Position numbers and translations under genes: made by a program. Below, piece by piece: positions 1 through 19,905 of a stretch of 30,876 bases of DNA; the first letter of the stretch is position 1, and the number at the start of each line of letters is the position of its first letter. This DNA is from Reclinomonas americana ATCC 50394 (lineage: Eukaryota > Jakobida > Jakobea > Jakobida). The notes under the pieces are model-generated. The model was not told the DNA's origin. It saw only the letters and a program-made list of their open reading frames with translations, and did no database searches. Where the stretch lies: contig PS015349.1 of NCBI GenBank assembly GCA_048213135.1, forward strand, positions 28,934 to 59,809, given 5' to 3'.

Positions 1-2
1 CG

Positions 3-2445
3 ATGCGCGACCGTCGAGTGCCACTCTCTCGCGTGTTGCAAGTGGCGACTGTGATGCTCTTCGCGATGCTCTTGGTGTATGTGCTTGTTGTGACACAGAA
101 GAGAGTTTCGTGTGGTCTCTCGGTGTGTCTCTCTGTGCATGCTGACACCGTTTGCTCTTTCTCTCTCCTTCCTCTTGTCAGCGTGATGACGAGAGTGTGG
201 CCGTGAGTGATGCGACTCTGCAGCGCATTGATGAGAATGAGAATGATTGTGATGATGATCAAGTGGGATTTCCGTGGTCGCTCTTTGGGATGGACGAGTC
301 GGCGACGCCGGTGCTGTTGAAGGCGCCGTTTGTTGCGGTGAGCTTGTTGGGATGCTTTCTCTCTCTCTCTCTCTTCACTCTCTCTCTCTCTTTGTGCCTT
401 TGCTTGTCACTGCTTCTGTCTTCCTCTTTATCACTCTCCCTCGCTCTGTCTCTGGTTCTATATTCCTCCTTCGCGCTCTCGCTCGCATTCCTCGCTGTCT
501 ATCTCCCTCTCGATCTGTCTGCGTTTCACTCTGCTTCTCTGTATTGCCAGCTTCTCTTGACTCCTGAGTGTTCCTCGCTCATGTATCTCCTTCCTTTTCC
601 CTTCCTTTGCATGCACCCCTCTCTCATTCTCTCACTGCATGTCACTCTGCTTCTCTGTATTACTCTCTTTCTCTCTCTTTGTGCCTCTGCTTGGTACTTG
701 AATCTCTTCCTCCTTGTACGCTCATAGTTCTCCTCCTTTTCCCCTTCCTCTTCCCTTCTCTCCTCCGTCGCCCAGCCCATGAACACCAGCGACTGGCTGC
801 TGGTGGGCGAGGACAGTGTTCGCCTGCGATCCCCGCGATCGGGCGCCTCGCAAGTGTTGGTGGAGAACGATGCAGTGTTGTTGAGCGACGGTGGCATGTG
901 TGGCGTGGAGCTGCAGCGATTGCCGCATTTTGATCTGGTGCGTGTGTGTGAGGCGATATGATGTGCTCGTCTCCCAAATCGCTGATGCTTGGAGGTGCAG
1001 CCTCCCAACTATTGTGTCACAGCACCGAGTCGGGCGCCTCGCAATCGACCGCACGAGTTGGGCGCGCCTGTCATCACCAAGGACGATGGTCGAGTCATGT
1101 GTCACGACAAAAGTGGTCTTGTGCTCTCCTTTGTTGCCACGGTTCACAACGCGGTGCGTGAGATGACTGTCTGGAGGAAGTGAATGGCGCCTCTCCTCAT
1201 GCCACCTTCCTCCCGCTCGCAGCTGGTGACACCCGATGGCAAAGTGTTCACTCGACAGCACATGTGGGCGTCGCATCGGCTGGATGGGGTCGATCGTGAC
1301 GCGTCGTACTCGTGGAGAACCAGCGAATTGGTGCTGCTGGTCGACACGGTCGTCACTTTGGTCCAGCATCACGGCGACGCCTTCTATCACCTGCTGGGAG
1401 AGGTGCTGCCGCGCTTCATGCAAGTGTGGGACGTGGTGCGGGAGCACGAGCCACATGCTCTGCTTCTCGTGCGAGACAATGCGTACGGATCGCAAGTGGT
1501 GTATGACTATTTCGCACTGCTGGGCATTGGCAGAGATAGGGTGCGCTTGGGTGTGCATGGCTTGTTCTTTGTTCGTCGGAGATCTCATTCTGATTGTCAC
1601 AGATCCTGCTGAATCCACCCGCAGTGTTGGCGCGACGAGTGCTTGTTGTGCAGGGTGTGCGGGGAGGCGCCGCGCAGCCGGCCTTGTTGCATGAAATGTC
1701 TCGCGTGTTTCACTCGCTGCATGGCACGGTACTGCGTGCGCAGGTTCAGGAATTTCGAAGCAGTTGCGCATCTTGAGCCTTGCTTGTTCGCCAACTGGCT
1801 GGGTCTCATCTTCATCTTCGCCACAGAGCATGATGAGGAGTGGCGCGAATCTGCTCTCCACAATGGTCGCCTTCGGCGGTATGTGCTGGTCGGGCACTCG
1901 ATCTCTGACCACGATGGAGAGGGTGTGTTCTTCGTCCGTCGCTTGTGCCTTCAGTGTTCCTGACGATTCTGTGTCTGTGTCTTATACAGGTCCTGCAACT
2001 CATTGGCGAGGAGTTCCCGCACTGGCATGTCTCCTCGTTTGACACCACCCAATCAGCGTTGCACAGCGTGGCACAATTTGCTCGCAGCGACATCGTGCTG
2101 GGGCCACACGGAGCGGCCTTTGCGCATCGTGCCTTTGTCGCTCGCCAAGATAATGGTGATCGTCCGTGCTTTCATGTGGAGGTGCTGCCTGGGACTGGTC
2201 ACACGCCGCCGAAAACGTGGAACCCAGTTGCGTAGCTTTCTGGACGATCGTGTCGTGACGTAGCAGCTGATGGGCGCGTGCAGGTGCATGTGATGATGGC
2301 CGCGTATCAAGGGTGCAGCACGTATGTGTGGTTTGACGAGAGAGCCGGGCTGCAGGATTCGCTGGTGCTCCCGTTGGCACAAGCGCGCTGGCTTCTTCGT
2401 CACTTGGATGGGCAGTTGCGACGCGAGGAAATGGCTGGCGAATGA
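3..2445 (+). CDS. GT61-family glycosyltransferase (type II membrane protein)
   Basis: Exons by splice motif and phase: 3-104, 182-337, 776-937, 1001-1153, 1223-1540, 1603-1728 (end uncertain; 1743 also fits), 1990-2226, 2284-2445, about 471 aa. Every junction in this model is phase 0. Residues 14-32 form one hydrophobic segment after a basic N-terminus, as in Golgi signal anchors. The block GDAFYHLLGEVLPR (about residue 241) matches the GT61 (DUF563) hallmark seen in EOGT, POMGNT2 and plant xylosyltransferases as F-H-W-L-x-E-x-L-P-R. SDIVLGPHGAAFAH (about 375) matches the second hallmark, V-x-G-x-H-G-A. Such enzymes transfer a sugar to protein or polysaccharide in the ER/Golgi lumen; donor and acceptor cannot be told here. 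The first donor is GTTTCG and the last is GTTGCG, both unusual. An extra exon between 1743 and 1989 is possible. The true start could lie upstream of the window. Confidence 0.8.
338..775 (+). other. Pyrimidine-rich intron of the GT61 gene
   Basis: GTGAGC donor at 338 and CCCAG acceptor at 775. The interior is dominated by CTCTCT and short degenerate copies of a CTCTGTATTGCC/CTCTGTATTACT-like phrase (near 538 and 653). It is the longest intron of this gene; I see no gene inside it. Confidence 0.7.
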
Positions 2446-2814
2446 GAAAGTGAAAACCGGGCGTGCATCTGGCGATGTACCTGTGGCCCACAGCGAGCCC
2501 GGGTGGCTTGCAAAATTGGTGCAGCACTGACTTGTCGAGGGTGGGTAATGGCAAGGATTGACATCCAGACGTCTCCAGACATCCATTTGGTAAATTCGGA
2601 ATCGTAGAATGTACCGATGACGCTGCTGGCCAGGGAAGTCGGAATCATGGGTACAGGAGAAAGCTGGTACATTCTTCGCTCTGAGAAGAATATCGGCCTT
2701 GCTTGCATGTCGCCGGTGCCACGTAGGCATTAAGCGGGGCAACCGACAGCTCGAAAGGACCGCGCGCTGTCCGAAGGCAAACAATCAAGTAGCTTCCAGT
2801 TGAAGATCTATTTA
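2446..2814. other. Intergenic sequence of unknown nature
   Basis: About 370 bases between the GT61 stop codon and the first copy of dispersed repeat A. It has no microsatellite, no splice-linked reading frame and no recognisable protein on either strand. Its composition is more even than that of its neighbours. It may hold the GT61 3' UTR and the outer part of a longer repeat element. Confidence 0.4.
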
Positions 2815-3070
2815 CCGAATTTGCTGTGCTGTGTACGATCGCAGAAAACGCTATGCGTCTATGCAAGTGCGTCAAATCCACTGGTCAACCACACTTATGC
2901 GGTGAAGATCGCAGTTCTCGACTTGTTCGGAGCTCCGAGAGCGAACACACACACAATGAACCTGCTGCTGCCTCAAGATTGGTGTTTGTGTTGTTGTTTT
3001 GGATACGGTTGAACTTGGTCATAAAGACAGCTGTTGCTTGTTTGGTGGTGAATGAATTTTTTGTTGTTGT
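2815..3070 (+). repeat. Dispersed repeat A, copy 1 (uninterrupted)
   Basis: About 255 bases nearly identical to 8894-9119 plus 9334-9370. Shared blocks include GTACGATCGCAGAAAACGCT, GTGCGTCAAATCCACTGGTC, GATCGCAGTTCTCGACTTGT and GGATACGGTTGAACTTGGTC. Its last 110 bases also match 9541-9652 in reverse orientation. Copies 1 and 2 share an open frame containing VRSQKTLC, ASNPLVNH and AVKIAVLDLFGAP, so it may be a fragment of a coding mobile element; no known family is recognised. Confidence 0.85.
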
Positions 3071-3245
3071 CTCTCACGGCCAACGAGCAAACGACGGGAC
3101 TGACATCGGATCGCACATAACTACTTTACATCAATGAACATTTGCTTCTCTGCGGTCTTCTCTCGGAGGCGGCAACGGCATCAGGTGGCTGCTGCTGCCG
3201 CCGCTACTGCCGCTGTTGTTGTTGTTGTTGTTGTTGTTGTCGAGC
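3071..3245 (-). other. 3' flank of the STAND-TPR gene with TTG/CAA microsatellite
   Basis: Lies directly downstream of the TAA stop at 3246-3248 (minus strand). Bases 3213-3240 are a TTG run on the plus strand (CAA on the transcribed strand). Probably the 3' UTR; no clear poly(A) signal was identified. Confidence 0.4.
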
Positions 3246-6200
3246 TTAGTCACAGTGACGTCTGCACTCGGCCAGCGTCTTGATGGCATCCACCGTATCC
3301 GAATCCTCTTCAAGCACCGCTCGTCGACCATCCACGCACTCCACCAGCAGCGCCTCTGCCTCGGCCCATTGTTGCTGCTTCGTGAGCACAATGCCGTAGT
3401 TATACATTGCATACAATGTGTTCTCATGCCTGTCACCAAGCACCTCTCGTCGTCCCTCCATGCACTCACGGTACAAATCACCAGCCTCTGCCAGTGATTC
3501 TGGTGTATTTTGCTGATAGAGAGAACCTGCAAGATTGTTCATCGAAGCAAGAGTGTCTGGATGTCGATCTCCCAGCGTTGCTCGCCTCAACTGCAAACAT
3601 TCTCTTTCAAGTTGAAGTCTCTCCTCCAGACGACTGCCCTCTTGGATACATGAGGCAACATTGCCCATGGACACCAACGTGTCTGGATGCTCAGCTCCAA
3701 GAATCAGTTGTCGCATCTCCCAGCATCGTCGGTTAAGTGCCTCAGCATCAGCAAATCGCTTGTAAAACTCGTGAAACTTGGCTTGCCAAAACAGTGTCCA
3801 CAGCGAGTCCGGATGACTCTCACCCAGTGTCGCACACCGCTCGTGGCATTGTACCAGCAGCGGCAAGTTGCTCGAATCGCAAGCAAACCACATCAAGCAG
3901 CGCAGTGAGTCAAGTCTGTCCAGCACAGTCATCTCGCCACTGTCATCACTCTCCCACTCCTCGCACAATTGCCATGCCTGCTGCCACGCTGCACTCTCTT
4001 CATCCCACTGACGTAGCATGGAAAACAACCACGCACGGCACTTTGCCACCACGATTGCGAATCGTCGTTGCACTGGACTCATTTCAACACCACCATCTCC
4101 ACGTACTGCAAACTCCGTCACGCGTCGCACAAGTGAAGCGGCCACTGATTCGTCGAATCGAGCCGACGGCAGTCTTTGATAACTACACTGCTCACCAATC
4201 CACTCCACCGCCCCACACTGCACCAGCAGCCCACTGACACCAACACAATCACTCGCCCACATGCCATCATCCTCGCCCAACCGTCGCCACACCGTGTGCA
4301 GCACTCCGAGCAAGTCCCGTGACACGAACAACACACCGTCGCTGTCAATCCACTGATCAATGCTATTCAGCACACAACACACAAGTCGCACAATCAGTCT
4401 CTGCATCCGTGACACTGCAATCCCACACCGTCCCACAATCCACTCAGCAATCTCATCGTGCACTCGATACTCCACTGCCACGCCACCCTCCCTCACTCGC
4501 TCACAGCACAGCACACGCGCCACACTGTCCATGCTGCTACTGACACCCACTGTGGCCAGATTTGACAAGCACAGACCCTCCAGCACATCATCCACTCCAT
4601 CCCCATCACCACCAAACACCAACTCATCACGCCGAGCACGCACTCGTTGCTCCCCTTCTTCACTCATCTCGTCAAACTGCAATCGCTCACCCACCATCTC
4701 AGGTGCAAGTCGTCGCCTCTCCTGTGCCAGCTCATGCAGCCGCAGCCGACGCACACACTGACCCAACTCCACCAGTCGTATTGCCGCTTCCTCATCTTCC
4801 TCCACTGCCGCCTCCTCATCTTCATCACCACCACCCCCAGCCACCGTCATATCGGGGATCACTCGCAACACACCCACAGCCACTCGTGCGAGAGCCACTG
4901 TCACTGGCAAGCCGAGTTCCTTGCACGCCGTGATCAGCACCAACAATCGGCGTGCTGCTGCTGTCTGCGACATCACATTGCGTTCCAGCAGATGCGACAG
5001 TGCATCGCCACCAATGCCACTCAGCACCTCCTCCAGTCGCGCTCCCACCAGCTGTGCTGCTGACTGCGACAGCAACCAGCTGCATACCAAGAGAAAAGAA
5101 GAGAAGAGTGAGTCCTTCTCATACATAAGCCGCTCACTCACTCATCCACTCACCCAACACAAGCACTCACTCGCAGTGCGCTCTTCTCCTGCTGTCCACT
5201 CTCCAGTGCCTCCACAATCCGTCGTCGCACGTCCACTGACACTGTGTGGAGCAGTCGCTCCTCCACCAGCTGCATAATGTCCTCGCTCTCCACACTCTCC
5301 AATCGCACACATTCCACCTCCGCCTCGTGCATCATCGAGTCACGAATCTCATCAGCCACCCGTCCATATCGACTCGTCACCATAACAATTGGTGCCACCA
5401 GTCCGCCTGCACGCAGACATGCACATGATGTACATCAAGTCAGAATCCAACATCCAAGCAAGGAGAATTCTCTCACACGATACGCACCCTCATCAGCACA
5501 TTGAACAACACTCCTCACTTGCTCCATCGATCCCACGTTGTCCAGCACCATGACTCCACTCGACGCCTGCATCAGCTGTCGCAGAAGACGACGTGCTGGC
5601 TCCACCTCGCCACTCGCCAGCAGAGCATCCACTTGACCGGCCATTCTTCGTCCCTCCACTTCATCCACTCGCATCTGTGAAGTCACAAAGGCACGCAGGC
5701 ACTCGCCGAGAGCACCTTGCGCCTGCAGCATGGAAGATACAGCAGAGTCAGAATGACAGCAGACGGGGATGCAGCACGAAAGACAACATCCATGTTCCTC
5801 ACACACACCTTCACATGCTCTCTCGCATCACCCACATGACCACGCATCTCCACCGACACCGCCGACCCCTTCCATAGACGAGTTGCCTGCAACTCGGTCA
5901 CCAGCAGCTCGGCAAGGAACGACTTGCCAGTGCCGCCATCGCCTGTCAGCACCACCATGATTGAATGGCATGCTGCGCAAGAATCATCAACCACAAGACA
6001 ACATGATGAGACACACGAATGTGAGGGAAGAAAGGAAGGGAGAAAGAGAAAGAGTAAGAACACCCAACCGTCGACAGCATCCACAATGCGCATGGCGAGT
6101 GAGTCTGCCAGTGCGCGCCGACTGGGGAAGCGGAATGTGGTCACTGGATTGACAGTGCGCGCGATGAGCGGTGTCTTGGGCGGGCGACTGCTATCCGGTG

Positions 6201-7603
6201 CTGTGAAGCAGAGTGAGAGTGAGCACACACTCAATGCACATTCAATGCAAGTCCATCATGGAACACACCTGCAGCTGGAGACGAAGGAGGCGAGATGCTC
6301 AATGTGTCAAACCGCTGGTGCACTCGCTCCATCTCGACTCGAATCTGGTCAATTGCATGCAAGTGAGAAACAATAAGTCATCTGCAAGTGACCGCCTCCT
6401 CATGCACATCCACTCAACTTGCTCCATGTGCGCAAGCAGCAACGACTGGTCTGCTTGACTCAGTGCACCTGCATTCACACACAATCAAGACAGCATCAGC
6501 TTCCACATTCAATCTAATCAGCCACTCACAAGCACAAGCCATCTCTCTCTCCCCACTCACCATCACGAGCCTCGTTTAGCTGCACCACCAATTCCTCCTC
6601 CACATCCCTGCCAACCTGCAGTCGCCGCACAAGCTGATGCAACTCGCCCTCTCCTCCTCCGTCACCAAGCAGAGGCACAAAGAGTGCACGAGCTCGTGCG
6701 GGACTCGCCTGCTCAAACACCTCCCTCATTCGCTCGATCGCATTGCGCTGTGTGACAACGAGAGAGTGAGAGACATGATCACAGAGCGGGGGAGATTACA
6801 CTCCTCCTCTCTTCCTCTTTCTCATTTTCACACACTCACCACATCGCCAGCTGGAATCAGACGATCCGGCTCGTCTCTCAGGTGCTCTCGATGACCCGCC
6901 AACAGCAAGATTGAGCAGCACAGCATCGCATCAAACGAACTGCAGTCATACAGGTGGCCTCGCTGATGCCACTCACGCACCGTCTGGCGCTCCTTGTCGT
7001 TCAACTGGACACACATGTCCACTCCGTCTGGCACGGTGCTGCATGTTGGGAAAAGCACAAAGGTAAGAGAGGATTCTGGTGAGTGAGGGAATGTGTGTGA
7101 CATGAAGAGAGGGCATTCATCAGGGATAGAATGTGAAGATGATGTGGTGAGACTATGAAGAGTGCTAAGAATGGGGGAGAAAGAGATGACCAGTACGTCA
7201 CCATCTGCCACTTGCTTCTGGAAATCTTCTCTCTTCTCCCTCTCATTCACATCTCCATTCTGCATCTTGCCATCGTGTGCTTCCACATCCTCCCCCCACA
7301 CACACTCACCGCACATCACGCTCACTCGGCGCCTTGCACCACTCGGCGACGTGATTCACACCGGGATACGAATCGAGAAACGCCGGCAGCACTTGCTCGA
7401 GTTTGGATTGCAGAGCGCGGGTGCATGGACGAGACAGTGCCTTGGCAAGGCGCATCAAGCATTCCTCATCACCAACATCGTGATGATGACTGTGTGCGAG
7501 AGAGAGAAAGGAGAGTGACAGGGAACGAATCACACAATGTGAGAATGATAATGATGCATCTGACAGCAACACAATGAGAGAGACACGCAACTCACGCGGC
7601 ATT
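3246..7603 (-). CDS. STAND-class (NB-ARC-like) NTPase with kinesin-light-chain-type TPRs, 5' end lost in a gap
   Basis: Minus-strand exons, 5' to 3': 7603-7596 (partial, enters the N gap), 7489-7310, 7038-6840, 6747-6561, 6468-6419, 6344-6269, 6200-6069, 5972-5809, 5722-5488, 5406-5154, 5079-3246. Phases join cleanly, giving about 1,105 visible residues and a TAA stop. Walker A is GDGGTGKS (about residue 287). A Walker B-like strand GVMVLDNV (about 388) has N where NB-ARC usually has a second acid. VAPIVMVTSR (about 414) matches the NB-ARC sensor strand (L-V-T-T-R). The long last exon ends in four or so 42-residue TPRs of the kinesin light chain type, with repeated LGDRHPDTLASMNNLA-like cores. 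An amphipathic segment (SQADQSLLLAHMEQ, then IRVEMERVHQRF) suggests a coiled coil before the ATPase. The N-terminal ~200 residues are unrecognised. STAND proteins are ligand-triggered oligomerising switches; the ligand here is unknown. The last-but-one donor is 5153, not 5170, because only that keeps the frame. Confidence 0.85.
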
Positions 7604-7623
7604 NNNNNNNNNNNNNNNNNNNN
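7604..7623. other. Assembly gap (20 N)
   Basis: Run of N in the 5' part of the STAND-TPR gene. The right edge reads GTACGTAGTG and then a long AG microsatellite, which probably caused the break. Its length is likely a placeholder. Confidence 0.95.
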
Positions 7624-7632
7624 GTACGTAGT

Positions 7633-7636
<4 letters not shown>

Positions 7637-7696
<60 letters not shown>
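7637..7696 (+). repeat. (AG)n microsatellite
   Basis: About 60 bases of uninterrupted AG next to the gap at 7604-7623. It lies between the divergent STAND-TPR gene and the SPAG6 remnant, in the likely promoter region of the former. Confidence 0.9.
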
Positions 7697-7705
<9 letters not shown>

Positions 7706-7770
7706 GAGGATGCTGCTCTATTCCTCTGTTCCCCTTCACCCTCTCTCACTCTCCTTCTCTGACACAGTCT

Positions 7771-8625
7771 CGTCGACGGCGTTGGCATCGCCGCCTGATT
7801 CGTCATCTTCTCATGGACGATGCTCTCGATGAACCGCGGCGCGTTCCAACCTGGCCGAGTTGGTGGTGGACTTCCCCAAGATCATCAACCTGCTGAAGGA
7901 CCTGGACAAGGTGCGTGCCTCCGCGAGATAAGCAAGCACACGCCCGAACTGGCGCAACTGGCGGTGTCTTCGGGTGCTCTCTCGGAGTGATTGTCGACAA
8001 CGTGTGGGCGAGACCAAGGGCAATAACCGCCTGCCGGGCATCATGTGACTCTCGGCTACATTGCCGCGTTCTCCGACGCGCTCGCACAACATGTGAATGC
8101 CACGCGGAGAAGGAGGATCACCTGCGTGCGGCCGCCGCCTGGTCACTGGGTCAGATTGGTCGCCACTCGTCGGAGCACTCCAAGGCCGTCACAGACGCCG
8201 CGGTGTTGCCGCTGCTGCTCGTCGCGTTCCTTGACCCGCAATCGTCGGACGACCTGAAGACCAAGGCCAAGCGCGCACTCAAGTCGGTGGTGCAAAAATG
8301 CTTGCATCTGCCGGCGCTGCAACCACTGCTCTCGCGTGCGCCCCCGTCAACATCCTCACACACGTCACTGGCCAGTACGCCAAGGTGCTGCCGGGCGATC
8401 GGACAGCAAGACGAGCGTTTGTGTCGGATGGTGGGCTGGAGATGCTGCAGCGCATTTCCGAGCACGCACCCGAGGGCTCTGAGTTGCAGTTTCGTTCCTT
8501 CTCAGTCTCACTGCGCCCTCTCTCTTCGCTCGTGTGCTCATTCTCATCATCAATGTTGCCCGTGTTGCAGAAAGAACATTGACACGATCAACGCATGCTA
8601 CCCCGACGAGATTGTCAAGCATGCT
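7771..8625 (+). pseudogene. SPAG6/PF16 (axonemal central-apparatus armadillo protein) remnant
   Basis: Pieces in different frames read in order as the C-terminal armadillo repeats of SPAG6/PF16: SNLAELVVDFPKI, REISKHTPELAQLAVSSGAL, KGNNRLPGIM, MTLGYIAAFSDALAQHV, EDHLRAAAAWSLGQIGRHSS, NILTHVTGQYAKVLPGD, KNIDTINACYPDEIV. SPAG6 bridges parts of the central pair in motile cilia. One reading frame cannot join them: shifts occur near 7819, 7930, 7990, 8048, 8110 and at a C5 run near 8343. About 15 codons are missing between ALAQHV and EDHLRA. The last intron (8489-8570, GTTTCG..CAG) is still intact and in phase. The usual end of the protein is absent; similarity stops near 8620, just before repeat B. 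The N-terminal half is absent. Retained introns argue against a retrocopy. Sequencing indels are an alternative, but neighbouring genes read cleanly. Confidence 0.75.
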
Positions 8626-8670
8626 TTGTCTCTCGAGCTCGAACCGACTGCCGTGATGCCTCATTCGAAT

Positions 8671-8730
8671 TGGCGATCATCATGTAGGTGTGTTACTCTT
8701 TGGAACAGGAAGAGTTGCTCCTGCTGCTGT
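8671..8730 (+). repeat. Dispersed repeat B, copy 1
   Basis: Shares the phrase GGCGATCATCATG, then GTTACTCTTTGGAACAGGAA and GAGTTGCT, with 9708-9785, and its first part with 9418-9475. It begins just downstream of the point where SPAG6 similarity stops. Confidence 0.7.
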
Positions 8731-8893
8731 TGCAAACAAGACGATGCAAGCCACCACCGATACAAGCCTCACCAACAACATGACAAGCTCTCTTTCGTTC
8801 TACCACGCCACCAACGACGACGCCTCCACTGCTTTGCTTGCTTCGCGGATCCAGACCCGGCTTTGCTTTGTTTGCCTGGCTTATGAACTCTTC

Positions 8894-9370
8894 CCGAATT
8901 CGATGTGCCGTGTACGATCGCAGAAAACGCTATGCTCGTACGCAAGTGCGTCAAATCCACTGGTCAACCACGCTTATGCGGTGAAGATCGCAGTTCTCGA
9001 CTTGTTCGGAGCTCCGAGAGCGAACACACACACACACACTAGAAACCTGCTGCTGCCTCAAGATTGGTGTCTGTGTTGATGTATGTTTTGGATACGGTTG
9101 AACTTGGTCATCAAGACAGTGATGGAAGTATTGAGCTGCGGAACACGAAGTTGTGGTTGGGGTGCATCGCTGTCGGTGTTGAGTCGAGTAGAGAGTGCCA
9201 CGTTAGTGACGGTGTTGTCCAGTGGTGGACCGGTGGTGGCAGTAGAGGACACTACAATTGGTACCGGTTGTCGAGACTGATAGGTGTGGAGCAAGCTCAA
9301 ATACGGAACTCTCTCCAAACGTAGTCAGGAGAGCTGTTGCTAGTTTGTTGGTGAATGAATTTGTTGTTGC
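8894..9370 (+). repeat. Dispersed repeat A, copy 2, split by a 214-base insert
   Basis: 8894-9119 matches 2815-3030 and 9334-9370 matches 3031-3070. In copy 1 the sequence runs straight through ...AAGACAG-CTGTTGC..., while here 9120-9333 lies between the two halves. Copy 1 therefore marks the insertion point exactly. The CA run inside is longer than in copy 1. Confidence 0.8.
9120..9333. mobile_element. Putative inserted element inside repeat A
   Basis: A 214-base segment absent from repeat A copy 1. It starts TGATGGAAGT and ends TCAGGAGAG. No terminal inverted repeat, target-site duplication beyond AG, or recognisable coding region is visible. It could be a small non-autonomous element, or copy 1 could have lost it. 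Confidence 0.4.
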
Positions 9371-9417
9371 TGTTTGTTACGACGTTTTCTTTTGCACCTG
9401 TTCCGTGATTCGTCGTG

Positions 9418-9475
9418 CTCATTCAAGATGGCGATCATCATGCAGCTGCGTGCTGTGTCGACTCTTACGAAGGTT
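9418..9475 (+). repeat. Dispersed repeat B, copy 2
   Basis: GTGCTCATTCAAGATGGCGA followed by TCATCATGCAGCTGCG matches 9708-9785 (GTGCTCACTCAAGACGACAA...). It diverges after about 45 bases. Confidence 0.6.
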
Positions 9476-9540
9476 GCAAGCGTGTTGCTGACCATGGCCA
9501 AGAGGATCCGCAGCTGATCCGAAATTCGAAAAAAAAAAAG

Positions 9541-9652
9541 CCAACAACAAATTCATTCACCAACATGAACAAACAAGCAACAGCTGTCTTGATGACCAAG
9601 TTCAACCGTATCCAAAATATCAACACAAATACCAGTCTTGAGGCAGCAGCAG
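9541..9652 (-). repeat. Dispersed repeat A, copy 3 (inverted, 3' part only)
   Basis: The reverse complement reads CTGCTGCTGCCTCAAGACTG ... GGATACGGTTGAACTTGGTC ... CAAGACAGCTGTTGCTTG and then TGAATGAATTTGTTGTTG, matching the last 110 bases of copies 1 and 2. It lacks the 214-base insert and so supports copy 1 as the ancestral form. A poly-A run lies just before it on the plus strand (9530-9538). Confidence 0.8.
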
Positions 9653-9707
9653 GTACCGGTTCCATAAGCTTGCGCGTGTACATGATATCGCAGGTCGCAG
9701 TTGCCGG

Positions 9708-9785
9708 TGCTCACTCAAGACGACAATCATCGTGCAGTTGCATTACTCTGGAACAGTAAGAGTTGCTTATTCAGCTGCTACAAGA
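9708..9785 (+). repeat. Dispersed repeat B, copy 3
   Basis: ATTACTCTGGAACAGTAAGA followed by GTTGCTTATTCAGCTGCTAC matches 8690-8730. It ends shortly before the 5' leader of the next gene. Confidence 0.65.
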
Positions 9786-9874
9786 GGACGCAGTTTGCTG
9801 AAAATCGATATCGGTATCGCACGACGAAATTGCAAACGACCAACCTTCTCCATCCATTTCTCCTCTTCGCCACC

Positions 9875-19557
<9,683 letters not shown>

Positions 19558-19905
19558 TTGCTTCCCTATTTCTTCATCTTTTTTAAAAGAAAAACCCCCC
19601 GCATTGTATCATGGCGTATTCCACGTACTGTGCCTTTCTCTCTCAATGCGACGAAGAACGCGCCTTGCATGATCCCCGCCGGAAAACATGTCGTGTCGTG
19701 TTTCAGATCGCATCTCATGACAAGTTGTGAACCCACAATCAATAATTTTCACGTCTTCATTGGTGAGCGAGGAGTATTTGCTGCGTCTGTGTGCGTGTGA
19801 TTCTCTTCTTCTCCCTCCCTCCCTCCCTCCTTCTCTCTCCCTCTCACACACTGTGTGTGTGACGACTCTCACTCACATTTCGCGCGCGAATCACAGAGAT
19901 AAACC
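19558..19905. other. Intergenic region upstream of the first helicase gene
   Basis: 3' flank of the large gene and presumed promoter/5' leader of the helicase gene, including CTCC repeats (19808-19832). No additional gene and no convincing core promoter motif is visible. Confidence 0.5.

Noticed and set aside
5165-5170. GTGAGT donor at 5170 (minus strand) in the STAND gene
   Set aside because: It would put the next exon in a glycine/tryptophan-rich wrong frame. GTGAGT at 5153 joins to the long open frame.
7637-7696. CRISPR-like array or other prokaryotic features
   Set aside because: The repeats in this window are microsatellites without regular spacers, and the gene structure is clearly eukaryotic.
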